This document shows, piece by piece, positions 8,922-17,122 of a stretch of DNA of 64,000 nt (its first letter is position 1; every line of letters begins with the position of its first letter). Under the pieces are notes generated by a model, which did no database searches, was not told where the DNA came from, and saw only the letters and a program-made list of their open reading frames with translations. Source of the DNA: UBA12202 sp002691725 (GTDB lineage: Bacteria > Pseudomonadota > Alphaproteobacteria > Puniceispirillales > UBA1172); contig CBFIAU010000006.1 of NCBI GenBank assembly GCA_965660675.1, positions 1-64,000 on the forward strand, given 5' to 3'. Position numbers and translations under genes: made by a program.

Positions 8922-9329
8922 TTACTTATTTGCAGAGTTGGTTTCTATGGATATGCGGTATTTATTTAACAAAGAATAACATTCCGACAGACGCTTGTTT
9001 AGCCTGTCAGGAGTTATATAAAACAGCATCCGGTGAAAAGCGGTTTGGCCAAGGGCAAACGCATCCTCATATTTCGTTTTATGACATTGCTCATGAACAA
9101 TTTTTGTTTGTTTAACGGCATTTGATATTTCAACAGCCTGAGTTTTGTTCTGATCATCCAGAATTTCGAGATAGGCAATGGACAGGCCAGCGCAATAGCC
9201 CGGATCAACAAACTTATCGATCGGCTCTAGGCAAACCGGTTCCTCAGAAAATGCTGTCTTGCCATTGATCATGCTAATCATAAAGATTGCAGGCATCAGA
9301 GTAATGATAATATTAGCTAAGCGATACAT
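8922..9329 (-). CDS. Small secreted protein of unknown function, four cysteines
   Basis: A 135-residue product with a clear N-terminal hydrophobic segment (residues 5-22) ending near an AFS/E cleavage site. The predicted mature part has four cysteines (VCLEPI, YCAGLS, EQCHKT, SECYSL), which could form two disulfides in the periplasm, and is mostly helical and charged. I do not recognise the family. It stands alone between tRNA-Val and a metalloprotease gene. The reading frame is free of breaks and has a plausible start, but being a short orphan it could be lineage-specific or decayed. Confidence 0.55.
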   Translation of the reverse strand: MYRLANIIITLMPAIFMISMINGKTAFSEEPVCLEPIDKFVDPGYCAGLSIAYLEILDDQNKTQAVEISNAVKQTKIVHEQCHKTKYEDAFALGQTAFHRMLFYITPDRLNKRLSECYSLLNKYRISIETNSANK

Positions 9330-9444
9330 AGATTAAATACTACACTCTAAAATCAATGGACTCATCAGGATATATCATTAGTCAAATGAAGTTTCCACTG
9401 CTCATTGACGATAACTATACCAAATACTCTTAAAAAGGCATGGC

Positions 9445-10248
9445 TCAATCTGGCGATTGGTCGTCTGGTCTGGCATCCAGGCCTGCCAGTCGCCTATCCA
9501 GTTTTGCCATCACTTGCTTCTGATGTTGTTTCAGCCAATTGCGATGCTGTTGATATTCGGGCATCAGCGTATGGACAAGCGACCAAAACTGCTGACTATG
9601 ATTATGGTGCTTTAGATGCGCCGCCTCATGGATAACAACATATCGCATGACCTCAAGCGGTGCCATAACCAGGCGCCAGCTGAAAGATAGTTTCCGCGAA
9701 GTTGAACAGCTCCCCCAACGTGATTTTTGATCTCTGATAATGATGCTGACAGGGGCTTCGTTTAATTGGGCAAGAACAGGTGTCAGAAATTGACGGATAT
9801 GGGTATCCGCTTCTGCTTTGAGATGCTTTTCCATTTGCCTGACAATGCTCATGCGGGCTTTAAGAGGGCGGTCAAGCCAAAGGCAATTATCATAATACCG
9901 CAAGTAATAGCGATGGCCATGATAATCAGGTGTGATCCGAACGGCGGTTTCTATTCCATGATAGATAATGGATGGCATTGTGTTGTTATAAACATCGGCA
10001 TATGCCTCTAGTCTGGCGTTTATCCAATCTGATTTACTGTCAACAAAGGCCATAATATCATGTTGTGAGACATAGACAGGTGCCGTCACTTTAATCTGAT
10101 CATCATCAACGCGCAAGGTTATCCGTTTCGCGTTTTGGCGGTGATTAATAATCATTGGAACCATCTTATCAGCCAGCGTAATATTGGTAATATGTGACTT
10201 TGTCGCCGAATGTGATTTTGATTTGGCTACGGAAAATACATTAAACAT
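9445..10248 (-). CDS. YgjP/DUF45-family metal-dependent hydrolase
   Basis: Zinc metallopeptidase-like protein of the YgjP (SprT-related, DUF45) family. The core is WGSCSTSRKLSFSWRLVMAP followed by VVIHEAAHLKHHNHSQQFW near residues 208-226, giving the HExxH zinc site with a downstream histidine. At 267 aa with an N-terminal beta-rich region (ITLRVDDDQIKVTAP) it fits the family. Members are annotated as UTP pyrophosphatase or predicted peptidase, so the reaction is open. No cotranscribed partner is apparent. Confidence 0.83.
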   Translation of the reverse strand: MFNVFSVAKSKSHSATKSHITNITLADKMVPMIINHRQNAKRITLRVDDDQIKVTAPVYVSQHDIMAFVDSKSDWINARLEAYADVYNNTMPSIIYHGIETAVRITPDYHGHRYYLRYYDNCLWLDRPLKARMSIVRQMEKHLKAEADTHIRQFLTPVLAQLNEAPVSIIIRDQKSRWGSCSTSRKLSFSWRLVMAPLEVMRYVVIHEAAHLKHHNHSQQFWSLVHTLMPEYQQHRNWLKQHQKQVMAKLDRRLAGLDARPDDQSPD

Positions 10249-10278
10249 ATCCTATTTTCATATGTTAACGGCAACAGG

Positions 10279-10692
10279 TCAAGTCAGCTTAGCCCCAGAC
10301 GCTTTGGCAATGCTGTATACATTGACGACATGATCAGATTTGCCGCAAACAGGAAGGGAGGCGATTTTAATCAATCCGGGTTTTGATAGCGCGGCTTGGA
10401 TAGTGCTTTCCGCAACACTCAGCGCAGCGCCTTTTTGTTTAACCATGGCTTCCAGACGGGCGGCGGTGTTAACGGCATCACCTAGACTTGAATAACTAAA
10501 CCGAAACCGTGATCCCATATTGCCGACCACGACCATACCAGTGGCAATACCAATCCCGATATCAAGGTCATGCGGCAGATTAATCTCAGATTTTAATTTC
10601 AAGCTAATATCGGGCAATTTTGCCAGCATTTCCAAGCCGCAAGAAATGGCTTTATCGGCATGCCTTAGGGCTAGCATTGAGGCGCCAAATTA
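10279..10692 (-). pseudogene. Truncated class III adenylate/guanylate cyclase (C-terminal catalytic part)
   Basis: The frame encodes only the last two thirds of a class III cyclase catalytic domain: the FGA..DHA-like segment (FGASMLALRHADKAI when read from just after the upstream stop), then DIGIGIATGMVVVGNMGS and FSYSSLGDAVNTAARLEAM, which are strongly conserved cyclase motifs. A TAA at 10690-10692 ends the open frame upstream, and the N-terminal half, including the first metal-binding aspartate and any sensor region, is absent. The flanking plus-strand gene begins only 43 bases away. A fragment of this kind should not form an active cyclase by itself, so it is called a pseudogene. Confidence 0.75.
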
Positions 10693-10735
10693 TGCTAAGA
10701 GAGATAACGGCAAGTTTGAGAATGAGGCGTAAAAC

Positions 10736-11176
10736 ATGGATGCTATTCAGATATACTGGAACAACTCTGTTGATTTTGCCCATTTTGTCGGGGCTTATAT
10801 GCAGAAGGGCTCTCTTGATTTGCTTGAGGGGAATATCAATCAGGATACGATTGGCGTGTTGTTGGTGCTTGGCGGAATTTTGCTGGTGCTTTTGCTGATT
10901 ATTATCAGCATGTTTAAGCGATCCAAACCTGTTGAGAGACCCGTTGATATGATGGCTTCCTTGACAATGCAATCTGTGATTAATAGCGCCCCAACAGACG
11001 TTTCTGCATATGGCAGTGAAGATGGGGCGGGCACTGGTGAGCCTGATCTGAAGACGATTGAGGCAGATATGAAGGCGGTGAAAGAGCTTTATACGGCTGG
11101 CAGAATCAATGCTGATCTTTATATCAGCGAAAGTCGGAATCTTTATGAAGCGGCGAAGGCTCTCTATTCTAGATAA
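10736..11176 (+). CDS. Membrane protein with SHOCT-like C-terminus, unknown function
   Basis: A 146-residue product with one strong transmembrane helix (VLLVLGGILLVLLLIIISMF, about residues 41-61) followed by basic residues (KRSK), implying the C-terminus is cytoplasmic. The last 40 residues (IEADMKAVKELYTAGRINAD, then LYISESRNLYEAAKALYSR) resemble the short helical SHOCT module, LxxLyxxGxIxxxxYxxxxxxL. The middle is low complexity. It diverges from the cyclase fragment. No recognised full-length family; the role may be oligomerisation or envelope scaffolding. Confidence 0.55.
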   Translation: MDAIQIYWNNSVDFAHFVGAYMQKGSLDLLEGNINQDTIGVLLVLGGILLVLLLIIISMFKRSKPVERPVDMMASLTMQSVINSAPTDVSAYGSEDGAGTGEPDLKTIEADMKAVKELYTAGRINADLYISESRNLYEAAKALYSR

Positions 11177-11216
11177 GACATCTCCATTTATATATTTTAT
11201 GGATACAAGCATTGGC

Positions 11217-11433
11217 TTAATCCAATACCGTATGCGGTGATTTGCAGCCAATTTCGGGTTCAATCACTGTCGGCGCAATCAGGATAATCATCTCCTCGGT
11301 TTTATTGGTCACTTGATCTTCACCACCTAACAAAAAGGCGGTTGGAAGATTAGTTCTTGTCGTCCCGGGTAGACCTGTGGTGGCGGTGGTATCAATCTGC
11401 TTGAATAGTCCGGCCAGAATAGGTCTGCTTATT
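11217..11433 (-). pseudogene. C-terminal remnant of a type II/IV secretin
   Basis: Read on the minus strand, an open segment ending at TAA 11217-11219 gives SRPILAGLFKQIDT, then TNLPTAFLLGG and NKTEEMIILIAPTVIEPE. This resembles the end of the secretin channel domain, where (I)PxLGxLF is followed by TELxIxLTPxIV. Everything upstream is missing: the frame runs straight into the 3' end of the PopZ-like gene at 11429, so the remnant begins at a probable deletion junction. The assignment rests on these two motifs and is moderate. Together with the prepilin-peptidase remnant nearby it suggests a lost pilus or type II secretion locus. Confidence 0.5.
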
Positions 11434-11944
11434 TCTTTTTTGATTTAGGGTTTTTAGCGATCTGTTTGATTTCACTGGTAATGGCATCACGGATAATCGG
11501 TTCAACCGATTTATCCAGATAATCTACCACGATATGCCGAACTAGATTGGTAAAAGCCTCACCAAATAAGTATTCAGGCGACTGCATGTCAATATCATCT
11601 CGCATGGCCTGAGGCGCGTTTTGGGATGTCGCAGGATTAATGGATGTCGCATGCTTGATGCGGTTGATGGCATCATCAACCGTAGCAGGTTTCTCACCAT
11701 CATAATCAATGATACTGGCTTCTTCAACCCGTTGGCCAATCTCGCCCAAGTCATAATTGACTTCTCTTTTAGAAGCGGGTTTTTCAGAAGCGGCTTGTTC
11801 AGCATTAACATATTTGCTGGCAGCGTTTTCATCAGCATGAAATTCTGTTTCAACAGGCTGGGTGTCTTTTAATACTTCTATTGCATTGGCTTCGTTCCAC
11901 AAAACCTCAATAGATGACATAATATTTGCATCTGTCTGTTGCAA
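11429..11944 (-). CDS. PopZ-like (DUF2497) polar organising protein candidate
   Basis: The start is taken as TTG at 11944, seven bases after AGGAG; the in-frame TTG at 11962 would overlap that ribosome-binding site. The 171-residue product has the layout of alphaproteobacterial PopZ: a short N-terminal helix (TDANIMSSIEVLWNEAN, comparable with TMEEILASIRRIISED), a long acidic low-complexity middle, and a C-terminal helical module (AFTNLVRHIVVDYLDKSVEP then IIRDAITSEIKQIAK) aligning with LVRxxLxPxLxxWLDxNLPxxVExxVxxEI. PopZ forms the polar matrix that anchors ParB and CckA. The similarity is by eye, so the call is tentative. Confidence 0.5.
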   Translation of the reverse strand: MQQTDANIMSSIEVLWNEANAIEVLKDTQPVETEFHADENAASKYVNAEQAASEKPASKREVNYDLGEIGQRVEEASIIDYDGEKPATVDDAINRIKHATSINPATSQNAPQAMRDDIDMQSPEYLFGEAFTNLVRHIVVDYLDKSVEPIIRDAITSEIKQIAKNPKSKKK

Positions 11945-12031
11945 AGGTAAATCTCCTGCCAATATAAATTAAATATCATTTCATTATATTGACATTTTTC
12001 TTTATGCAGTATGCTTCATAAGCATTCAAAA

Positions 12032-12628
12032 CTATTCTGCAATTATATAGGTTATGAAACTAATTCCAAGCAAAACACCAAATGGTAGCAAATAAATTGT
12101 TTTTTTCCTAACCAAACGGATCAAAACACAGTATATTACACCAATCCACGCAGCGCCAACAAAAACTATGATACCGCCAATTGCGCCTGTCTAGATACCA
12201 ATCGCCGCCATCAGCCATTGATCGGCATTACTAAAACCGCGTTCTCCTCTTATTATCATATAGCAAAAGCTTAATCCATAGAGACAGCCCGCCGGAACAA
12301 TCAATCCAGCAATCCCGATAAATATAGCCTGCTGGTCTGCTGTCCCGATAAGCATAGCACCGCCAGATATGGCGATAAGGGCAATTACGCGGAGATCAAT
12401 AACCAAGGCATCAGCATCCGATATCATAGCAATCCATAAGACCGTTAAAGCTAGCATGAGCAAGCCAGATAGAGGCCTGGCAAAGCTGATGAAAACAAAG
12501 GCGGCTATAGATGCCAGCAGTATTTCTGATAACAACACGCCGAAAGGGATCGGCTGACGGCAATACCGGCATTTGCCTCCACATATTAGCCAGCCGATAT
12601 TCAGATAGCCATTGGCGAAGTCTTGCAA
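12032..12628 (-). pseudogene. Prepilin peptidase remnant (PulO/PilD type) with in-frame TAG
   Basis: Minus-strand frame encoding the inner part of an A24 aspartic prepilin peptidase. CGGKCRYCRQPIPFGVLLSE near the start is the zinc-finger-like loop, and IAMISDADALVIDLRVI contains the first catalytic aspartate region. The second site, normally GxGD, reads GFSNAD. TAG at 12191-12193 interrupts AAIGI-TGAIGG, where tryptophan is common in homologues, and the frame then continues through two more hydrophobic helices (GGIIVFVGAAWIGVIYCVLI and LLPFGVLLGISFITYIIAE) to TAG 12032-12034. The N-terminal first helix is also absent. Internal stop, altered active site and missing start all point to a dead gene. 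Confidence 0.65.
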
Positions 12629-12673
12629 AATATTGTCCGTTACGCACGCTGGTGGAATAAATCAGAAGCAAGA

Positions 12674-12928
12674 ATGAGCATTAATGTTGGCCGCCAAAAC
12701 CAGCAGATGAATTTTACGATTGCGGATAATGCGTGGCCTACGGATGCTAATCAATGGAAAAAAGATGCTGCCGCAAATACAACACTAAAAACGATAGGAC
12801 CAGAGGGAGGAGAGCCAGTGGGAGGAGTCAATGGAGGAATGGAGTTGGTGAAAACCCTTTGCCAAGACGTTAAATATAGCTCAAATGATGATGGCAACAC
12901 GGTATGGCTCAGCTTTAAGGGTAACTAG
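12674..12928 (+). CDS. Hypothetical protein, possible pseudopilin C-terminal remnant
   Basis: Frame open from 12623; the first ATG is 12674 and would give 84 residues. The sequence (NQQMNFTIADNAWPTDANQW, a glycine/proline stretch, then ELVKTLCQDVKYSSNDDG and NTVWLSFKGN) looks like the globular C-terminal end of a pilin-like protein, but there is no N-terminal hydrophobic helix or prepilin cleavage site. Its 5' side abuts the truncated prepilin peptidase on the other strand. Pilin kinship is inferred from the neighbours more than the sequence. It may not be a functional gene. Confidence 0.3.
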   Translation: MSINVGRQNQQMNFTIADNAWPTDANQWKKDAAANTTLKTIGPEGGEPVGGVNGGMELVKTLCQDVKYSSNDDGNTVWLSFKGN

Positions 12929-13062
12929 CAATACCCATACAAAATAAATGCAATTCTGTTTTGATTCAGATAACAGGTAATTGATAAGTAAAATCAATGT
13001 AATTGCGTCATAGACACAAATGTTATAAGATGATATTAGAAACTATTCGATCGTGAGGTCTC

Positions 13063-13773
13063 ATGACTTTATCATTACCTGGAAGGTCAATATTTTTCGG
13101 AAATATAAAAGGCGGTGTTGGAAAAAGCACTTTATGCATGTTTATGTATGAAATGCTTCGAGAGAAATTGTCTAATTACAAAACGCTCCTTATAGATACT
13201 GACCCCCAATTAACATCATCGACCGTGTTAAGAAACACGTTACCGCCTGAAGAAATTCGGCAAATTCCAACTGGTGACCGCTTTGATGGCGTTGGCATTT
13301 CATCACTTGATGGATTGATTAAAAACACCCTTATTGATGAGAATAACATTATCTGTATTGATAGTGGAGCAGGCCAGTTAGGTAGTATGATGCAGATTGT
13401 TAAACTGACAGATGTGATTATCGTGCCATCATCCTTATCGTGGACAGATTTACGCCCAACGCTTGAGTTTATTCATTCTATTGATGAATTAAAACAAGAT
13501 TTCGGGGTTTCCAATCCCCATATTATTGTTGTTCCTAATCGCATCTCACCACAACAACGTGATTATAGTATTCTTAATGATTTTGTTAAGGATATCAATG
13601 TTATCATTTCGCCCCCTATATCCGATTATGCGATTGTCCGCAATAAATCGCATGGCTATAAGGGCATATCAGATATTAATGGCAGTAAGTTTTATGAAGA
13701 ACTGGAACGCTTGGCTAATTTTCTCATCAGCCATGTTATTAACGGCGAATTAGATCGGATTTATGGCACTTAA
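13063..13773 (+). CDS. Orphan ParA/MinD-type P-loop ATPase
   Basis: A 236-residue ATPase with a deviant Walker A (IKGGVGKSTLCMF, residues 14-26), a switch I-like LLIDTDPQLTSS near residue 46, and a Walker B ending ICIDSGAGQLG near residue 107. These define the ParA/MinD family, which makes dynamic ATP-dependent dimers for positioning DNA or protein cargo. No ParB-like gene or parS-type repeat follows; the next gene converges with a 4-base overlap. Being next to pilus remnants and a PopZ-like gene, it could have positioned a polar apparatus, but this is inference. Confidence 0.75.
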   Translation: MTLSLPGRSIFFGNIKGGVGKSTLCMFMYEMLREKLSNYKTLLIDTDPQLTSSTVLRNTLPPEEIRQIPTGDRFDGVGISSLDGLIKNTLIDENNIICIDSGAGQLGSMMQIVKLTDVIIVPSSLSWTDLRPTLEFIHSIDELKQDFGVSNPHIIVVPNRISPQQRDYSILNDFVKDINVIISPPISDYAIVRNKSHGYKGISDINGSKFYEELERLANFLISHVINGELDRIYGT

Positions 13774-14909
13774 GCCGCCATTTGTTTAGCCACCCATTGA
13801 TGAAAATAATGTGTCGGGCCATCCATAATAGGTGAAAACTTGCCGCCATCATAATGCGGCGCAGAACGGCCTTTATACATGCCTTCAACAACGCCAATAT
13901 CTTCAATAAAAATCTCTTTCCACATCGCGCTATTTTTCTGCCGCATGACGCTGTAACTATCATCAAGAGCCGACTGGTCTGCGTAATAAATTTCAATCTG
14001 CTCGGTCGTTTGATTAATCGCATCAGGGGTGATGATGATGTTAAAGACATGATCACGATGCACGCCTAACAGCACATTAGGATAAAGCGCCAGATATTCG
14101 GCGGCCGTGTCCCATTTATTGCTGATATGATCAAATGTTGGGAAGGTGCGGCCTGTTTCATCCAGCGATGGATTATAGACATAACTACCTTGACCTGAAA
14201 AATGGCCGGGGCCTTCGATATTGTAATGATCTTCGAGGCGCGAATATGAGTTTAGCCCAGGGTGAACAAAGGGCAGATGATAGGATTCGCAGTAATTCTC
14301 AATCGCCAGTTTCCAATTGCTGTTTAGCGTCAAACTAAAGCTGCTATCGGAACCTGAATGATAAATCGGTCGATTAAACTCAGCCCAGCGATCAATAATA
14401 TCACGATGCATATCGTCAAACGCTGCCGCCTTGCCATCTATATTGACGAAAATAACATCCATCCAAACATGGCTTCTAATCTCATTTAATGACAAGCAGG
14501 CTTTATCAACGGCGTCATGGTCATGGATATCGGCGCCGCCAACATGCGGGGTCGCGCGCAAATGCCCATCCATATCATAAGCCCATGCATGATAAGGGCA
14601 GATGATTGGGCCTTTTAGACGCTTCGCCTCATTAACAAGGATCATGCCGCGATGCCGACACACATTCTCAAAAACCTTAATCTCGCCGTTTTTATTGCGC
14701 GTAACAAGCATGGGAATGCCAAGCATATCAACCGGCATGACACAGCCCGCATGAGGAACATTTTTACCGCAAGTGAGCGCAGTCCAGTTCTTTTGGAAAA
14801 CGCGCTCACGTTCTTTTTGCGCCATGGTTTCATTGATATACATCCCATTAGGTAGCCCATGGGCGGTTTCAATAGACGACAGAACAGCGTTAATATCTTG
14901 TGTTTGCAT
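13770..14909 (-). CDS. Rieske non-heme iron oxygenase, alpha subunit
   Basis: Start placed at ATG 14909, downstream of GGGAG, because the family begins with a motif such as LPNGMYINETMAQKERERVF, and the in-frame extension to 14978 adds no recognisable sequence. The Rieske cluster ligands are visible in CRHRGMILV and, about 16 residues later, CPYHAWAYD. The catalytic domain has NWKLAIENYCESYHLPFVHP, giving the 2-His-1-carboxylate iron site. At 379 aa it is similar to the choline/carnitine/glycine-betaine monooxygenase branch of ring-hydroxylating oxygenases. The reductase partner is not here. Substrate is not determined; a quaternary amine is plausible. Confidence 0.82.
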   Translation of the reverse strand: MQTQDINAVLSSIETAHGLPNGMYINETMAQKERERVFQKNWTALTCGKNVPHAGCVMPVDMLGIPMLVTRNKNGEIKVFENVCRHRGMILVNEAKRLKGPIICPYHAWAYDMDGHLRATPHVGGADIHDHDAVDKACLSLNEIRSHVWMDVIFVNIDGKAAAFDDMHRDIIDRWAEFNRPIYHSGSDSSFSLTLNSNWKLAIENYCESYHLPFVHPGLNSYSRLEDHYNIEGPGHFSGQGSYVYNPSLDETGRTFPTFDHISNKWDTAAEYLALYPNVLLGVHRDHVFNIIITPDAINQTTEQIEIYYADQSALDDSYSVMRQKNSAMWKEIFIEDIGVVEGMYKGRSAPHYDGGKFSPIMDGPTHYFHQWVAKQMAA

Positions 14910-15006
14910 GAACCTGGTCTCCCAATCTAGCCATTTTCTGAGGCGGTGATGAATTGCCGCAAATCTTATAGTTGTCATATTAGCGGAAATATGATCAGGA
15001 TGCGCT

Positions 15007-16461
15007 ATGAAAATGTCATCACAACATCTATCTCTGCCAGATACACTTTATTCTCCGGTTTTACCTGCGAGTTTTCCAAATGCGCGCTTAATTTATCGCA
15101 ATACGGCATGGTCGGAGCGATTACAGATTGATGATAAACTGGCTGATGAAGCGAGCTGGATTAATCGGTTTTGTCGATTTGAAGCCTTTGAGGAAAGTCT
15201 CAATAAACCCTTGGCATTATGCTATCATGGGCATCAGTTTGGCGTCTATAACCCTGATCTTGGTGATGGCAGAGGGTTTTTATATGGGCAGATTATTGAT
15301 CCCATCACCGAAAAACTGCTTGATTTTGGAACCAAAGGGTCAGGCCAGACGCCATTTTCCAGAGGCGCAGATGGTCGCTTGACTCTCAAGGGCGCTGTTC
15401 GGGAGTTGCTGGCAACAGAAATGCTGGATGCGCTTGGGGTGAATACGTCCAAAACCTTTGCGATAATAGAAACTGGTGAGGCATTGAGCCGCCATGATGA
15501 GCCGTCGCCGACACGCTCTGCTGTGTTAACCCGACTATCACATGGTCATATTCGTATCGGCAGTTTTCAGCGCTTAATTTACATTGATGATACACCTAGC
15601 CTGGAGCGATTGATCCGCTATTCGCTGGTGACCTATTATGGGGTGGGTAACGCTGATGATATGCCCATTGCCGAAGCTGCTGAAACTTTGCTGGTGCTGG
15701 TCGCTGAACGTCTGGCGCATTTGGTATCGAGCTGGATGGCGGCGGGCTTTGTGCATGGTGTTTTGAACACTGACAATTTTAATATCTCAGGTGAGAGTTT
15801 TGATTATGGGCCATGGCGGTTTCTGCCGCTGATGAACCCCGGATTTACCGCTGCTTATTTTGATCACCAATCGCGCTATTGTTATGGCCGCCAGCCGCAA
15901 GCGACATTCTGGGCATTATGCCGATTAGCCGATTGCATGGTGCCGTTTGTTGCGGTCGAACGGTTAGAGAAATTGGTTCAGAAGCATCATGATATGCTGG
16001 AAGAAACAATGATCGAAGCGATGTTACGGCGGCTAGGAATTGATACAAGTTGGGACAAGGGAAATGCGCTGGTTGCGGCATTCTTACAGGCCATGAAAGC
16101 ATCTCAGATTGGCTTTGATGAAGCGTGTTTTGACTGGTATGGGGGTGCGGCCGGATATGCGCGAGCACATGCCAATGCCCGTGCCTCGCTTTATAAAAGT
16201 AACGATTTTAAGCCGGCCGCTGATTTGCTGGCCAATGCCCCAGCCCATCCAAATGCCCAGCCTGATCATGCCTGGTTTCAGCAAGCTAATCCGGTGCATA
16301 TGCGGATTGAGCAGGTTGAGGCGATATGGGCGCCGATAGCAGAGCATGATGACTGGTCATATCTGCATGAAAAATTGGCAGAAATCCATGCCATGTCTGA
16401 TGCCTATCATTTGCGTGAGCAGGCGCCGGGCGGAATATTGCTGTCTCAGCCCATTCGCTAG
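15007..16461 (+). CDS. selO: SelO/YdiU family pseudokinase protein adenylyltransferase
   Basis: Protein AMPylase with an inverted kinase fold; SelO transfers AMP to redox-related proteins. Signature stretches are CYHGHQFGVYNPDLGDGRGF (about residues 71-90), FGTKGSGQTPFSRGADGRLT, VRELLATEMLDALGVNTSKT and HGVLNTDNFNISGESFDYGP near residue 250, with the conserved Asp/Asn metal ligands. At 484 aa it is full length. A start at 15013 is equally possible. It diverges from the Rieske oxygenase and converges on the Lrp-type regulator. Confidence 0.93.
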   Translation: MKMSSQHLSLPDTLYSPVLPASFPNARLIYRNTAWSERLQIDDKLADEASWINRFCRFEAFEESLNKPLALCYHGHQFGVYNPDLGDGRGFLYGQIIDPITEKLLDFGTKGSGQTPFSRGADGRLTLKGAVRELLATEMLDALGVNTSKTFAIIETGEALSRHDEPSPTRSAVLTRLSHGHIRIGSFQRLIYIDDTPSLERLIRYSLVTYYGVGNADDMPIAEAAETLLVLVAERLAHLVSSWMAAGFVHGVLNTDNFNISGESFDYGPWRFLPLMNPGFTAAYFDHQSRYCYGRQPQATFWALCRLADCMVPFVAVERLEKLVQKHHDMLEETMIEAMLRRLGIDTSWDKGNALVAAFLQAMKASQIGFDEACFDWYGGAAGYARAHANARASLYKSNDFKPAADLLANAPAHPNAQPDHAWFQQANPVHMRIEQVEAIWAPIAEHDDWSYLHEKLAEIHAMSDAYHLREQAPGGILLSQPIR

Positions 16462-16475
16462 ACTATCATGATGCG

Positions 16476-16994
16476 TTAATAGCTATTGATGCTTAAAGGC
16501 AGGCTTCTGTTGGTAACGGTGCGCAGAACAAAGTTAGACTCAATACTTCTGACATGCGGCAAGGATGACAGATAATTGGTATGAATCTCACCATAATCGG
16601 CAACATCTCTTGCCGCGATACGGATAATGTAATCCTTGGCACCTGCCATCAGAAAACAGGCTAGAATATTTGGGATTTTCATGGCCTCTTGCTCAAACTC
16701 AGCCAAGATTTTTGCCGATTGACCATTCAGCGACACCTGAACCAGAATAGTAACATCATAACCAAGTTGTTGGGTGTTAAGTTGCGCGTGATATCCCGTT
16801 ATAATTCCACTTTTTTCCAGATTAGAGACACGCCGTAAACATGCCGAAGGTGATAGATTGATTTTATTGCTGAGTTCAACATTACTTAGCCGAGCATTTT
16901 CCTGAAGCGCGAGAATAATAGCATGGTCAATGCGATCAATATCTTTGAATGAGATTGTTGCATTATCATTTTGTAATATAGAATAATCTTTCAA
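16476..16994 (-). CDS. Lrp/AsnC-family transcriptional regulator (AldR-like)
   Basis: DNA-binding regulator with an N-terminal winged helix-turn-helix (DRIDHAIILALQENARLSNV, then ELSNKINLSPSACLRRVSNL) and a C-terminal RAM/AsnC ligand domain (LGYDVTILVQVSLNGQ; LMAGAKDYIIRIAARDVADY). It has 172 residues, including about 20 extra at the N-terminus compared with typical Lrp proteins. It is divergent from alanine dehydrogenase across a 128-base AT-rich spacer, the arrangement of the AldR-ald pairs in which the regulator senses an amino acid and activates the dehydrogenase. Regulation of ald is therefore inferred from position. Confidence 0.9.
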   Translation of the reverse strand: MKDYSILQNDNATISFKDIDRIDHAIILALQENARLSNVELSNKINLSPSACLRRVSNLEKSGIITGYHAQLNTQQLGYDVTILVQVSLNGQSAKILAEFEQEAMKIPNILACFLMAGAKDYIIRIAARDVADYGEIHTNYLSSLPHVRSIESNFVLRTVTNRSLPLSINSY

Positions 16995-17061
16995 GATTTA
17001 ACCCATATATAGAATTATATTTGAATATTATGCTGTTTGTATAAATAAAAAGCAAGGAAAT

Positions 17062-17089
17062 TTGACATAAAAATAGATTAAGATAGACG
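17062..17089 (+). promoter_or_regulatory. Putative ald promoter within AT-rich divergent spacer
   Basis: TTGACA at 17062-17067 is followed after 16 bases by TAGACG, a weak -10 element, in the 16995-17122 spacer. The spacer half nearer the regulator is very AT-rich with short TATA/AATAT blocks, as expected for Lrp binding. Visual match only. Confidence 0.35.
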
Positions 17090-17122
17090 AATTGAAGTTC
17101 ATGCAAATGGGGGGATTTTGCT

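Noticed and set aside
10652..11263. A 203-codon minus-strand open frame opposite the SHOCT-like gene.
   Set aside because: Its translation is rich in Arg, Ile and Leu without domain structure, and the plus-strand frame has a clear membrane helix and start. It is a shadow frame.
3712..12628. Genome-wide reassignment of TAG to glutamine, suggested by five internal TAG codons.
   Set aside because: TAG is the ordinary terminator of many intact genes here (mnmC, selO, Rrf2 regulator, sufT, sufA, dksA, dehydrogenase fusion). The prepilin peptidase site fits a lost tryptophan rather than glutamine, so plain decay explains the data better.
8765..13773. Integrated mobile element downstream of tRNA-Val.
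   Set aside because: No integrase, no duplicated tRNA 3' end and no flanking repeat were seen; the region looks like decayed chromosomal genes.
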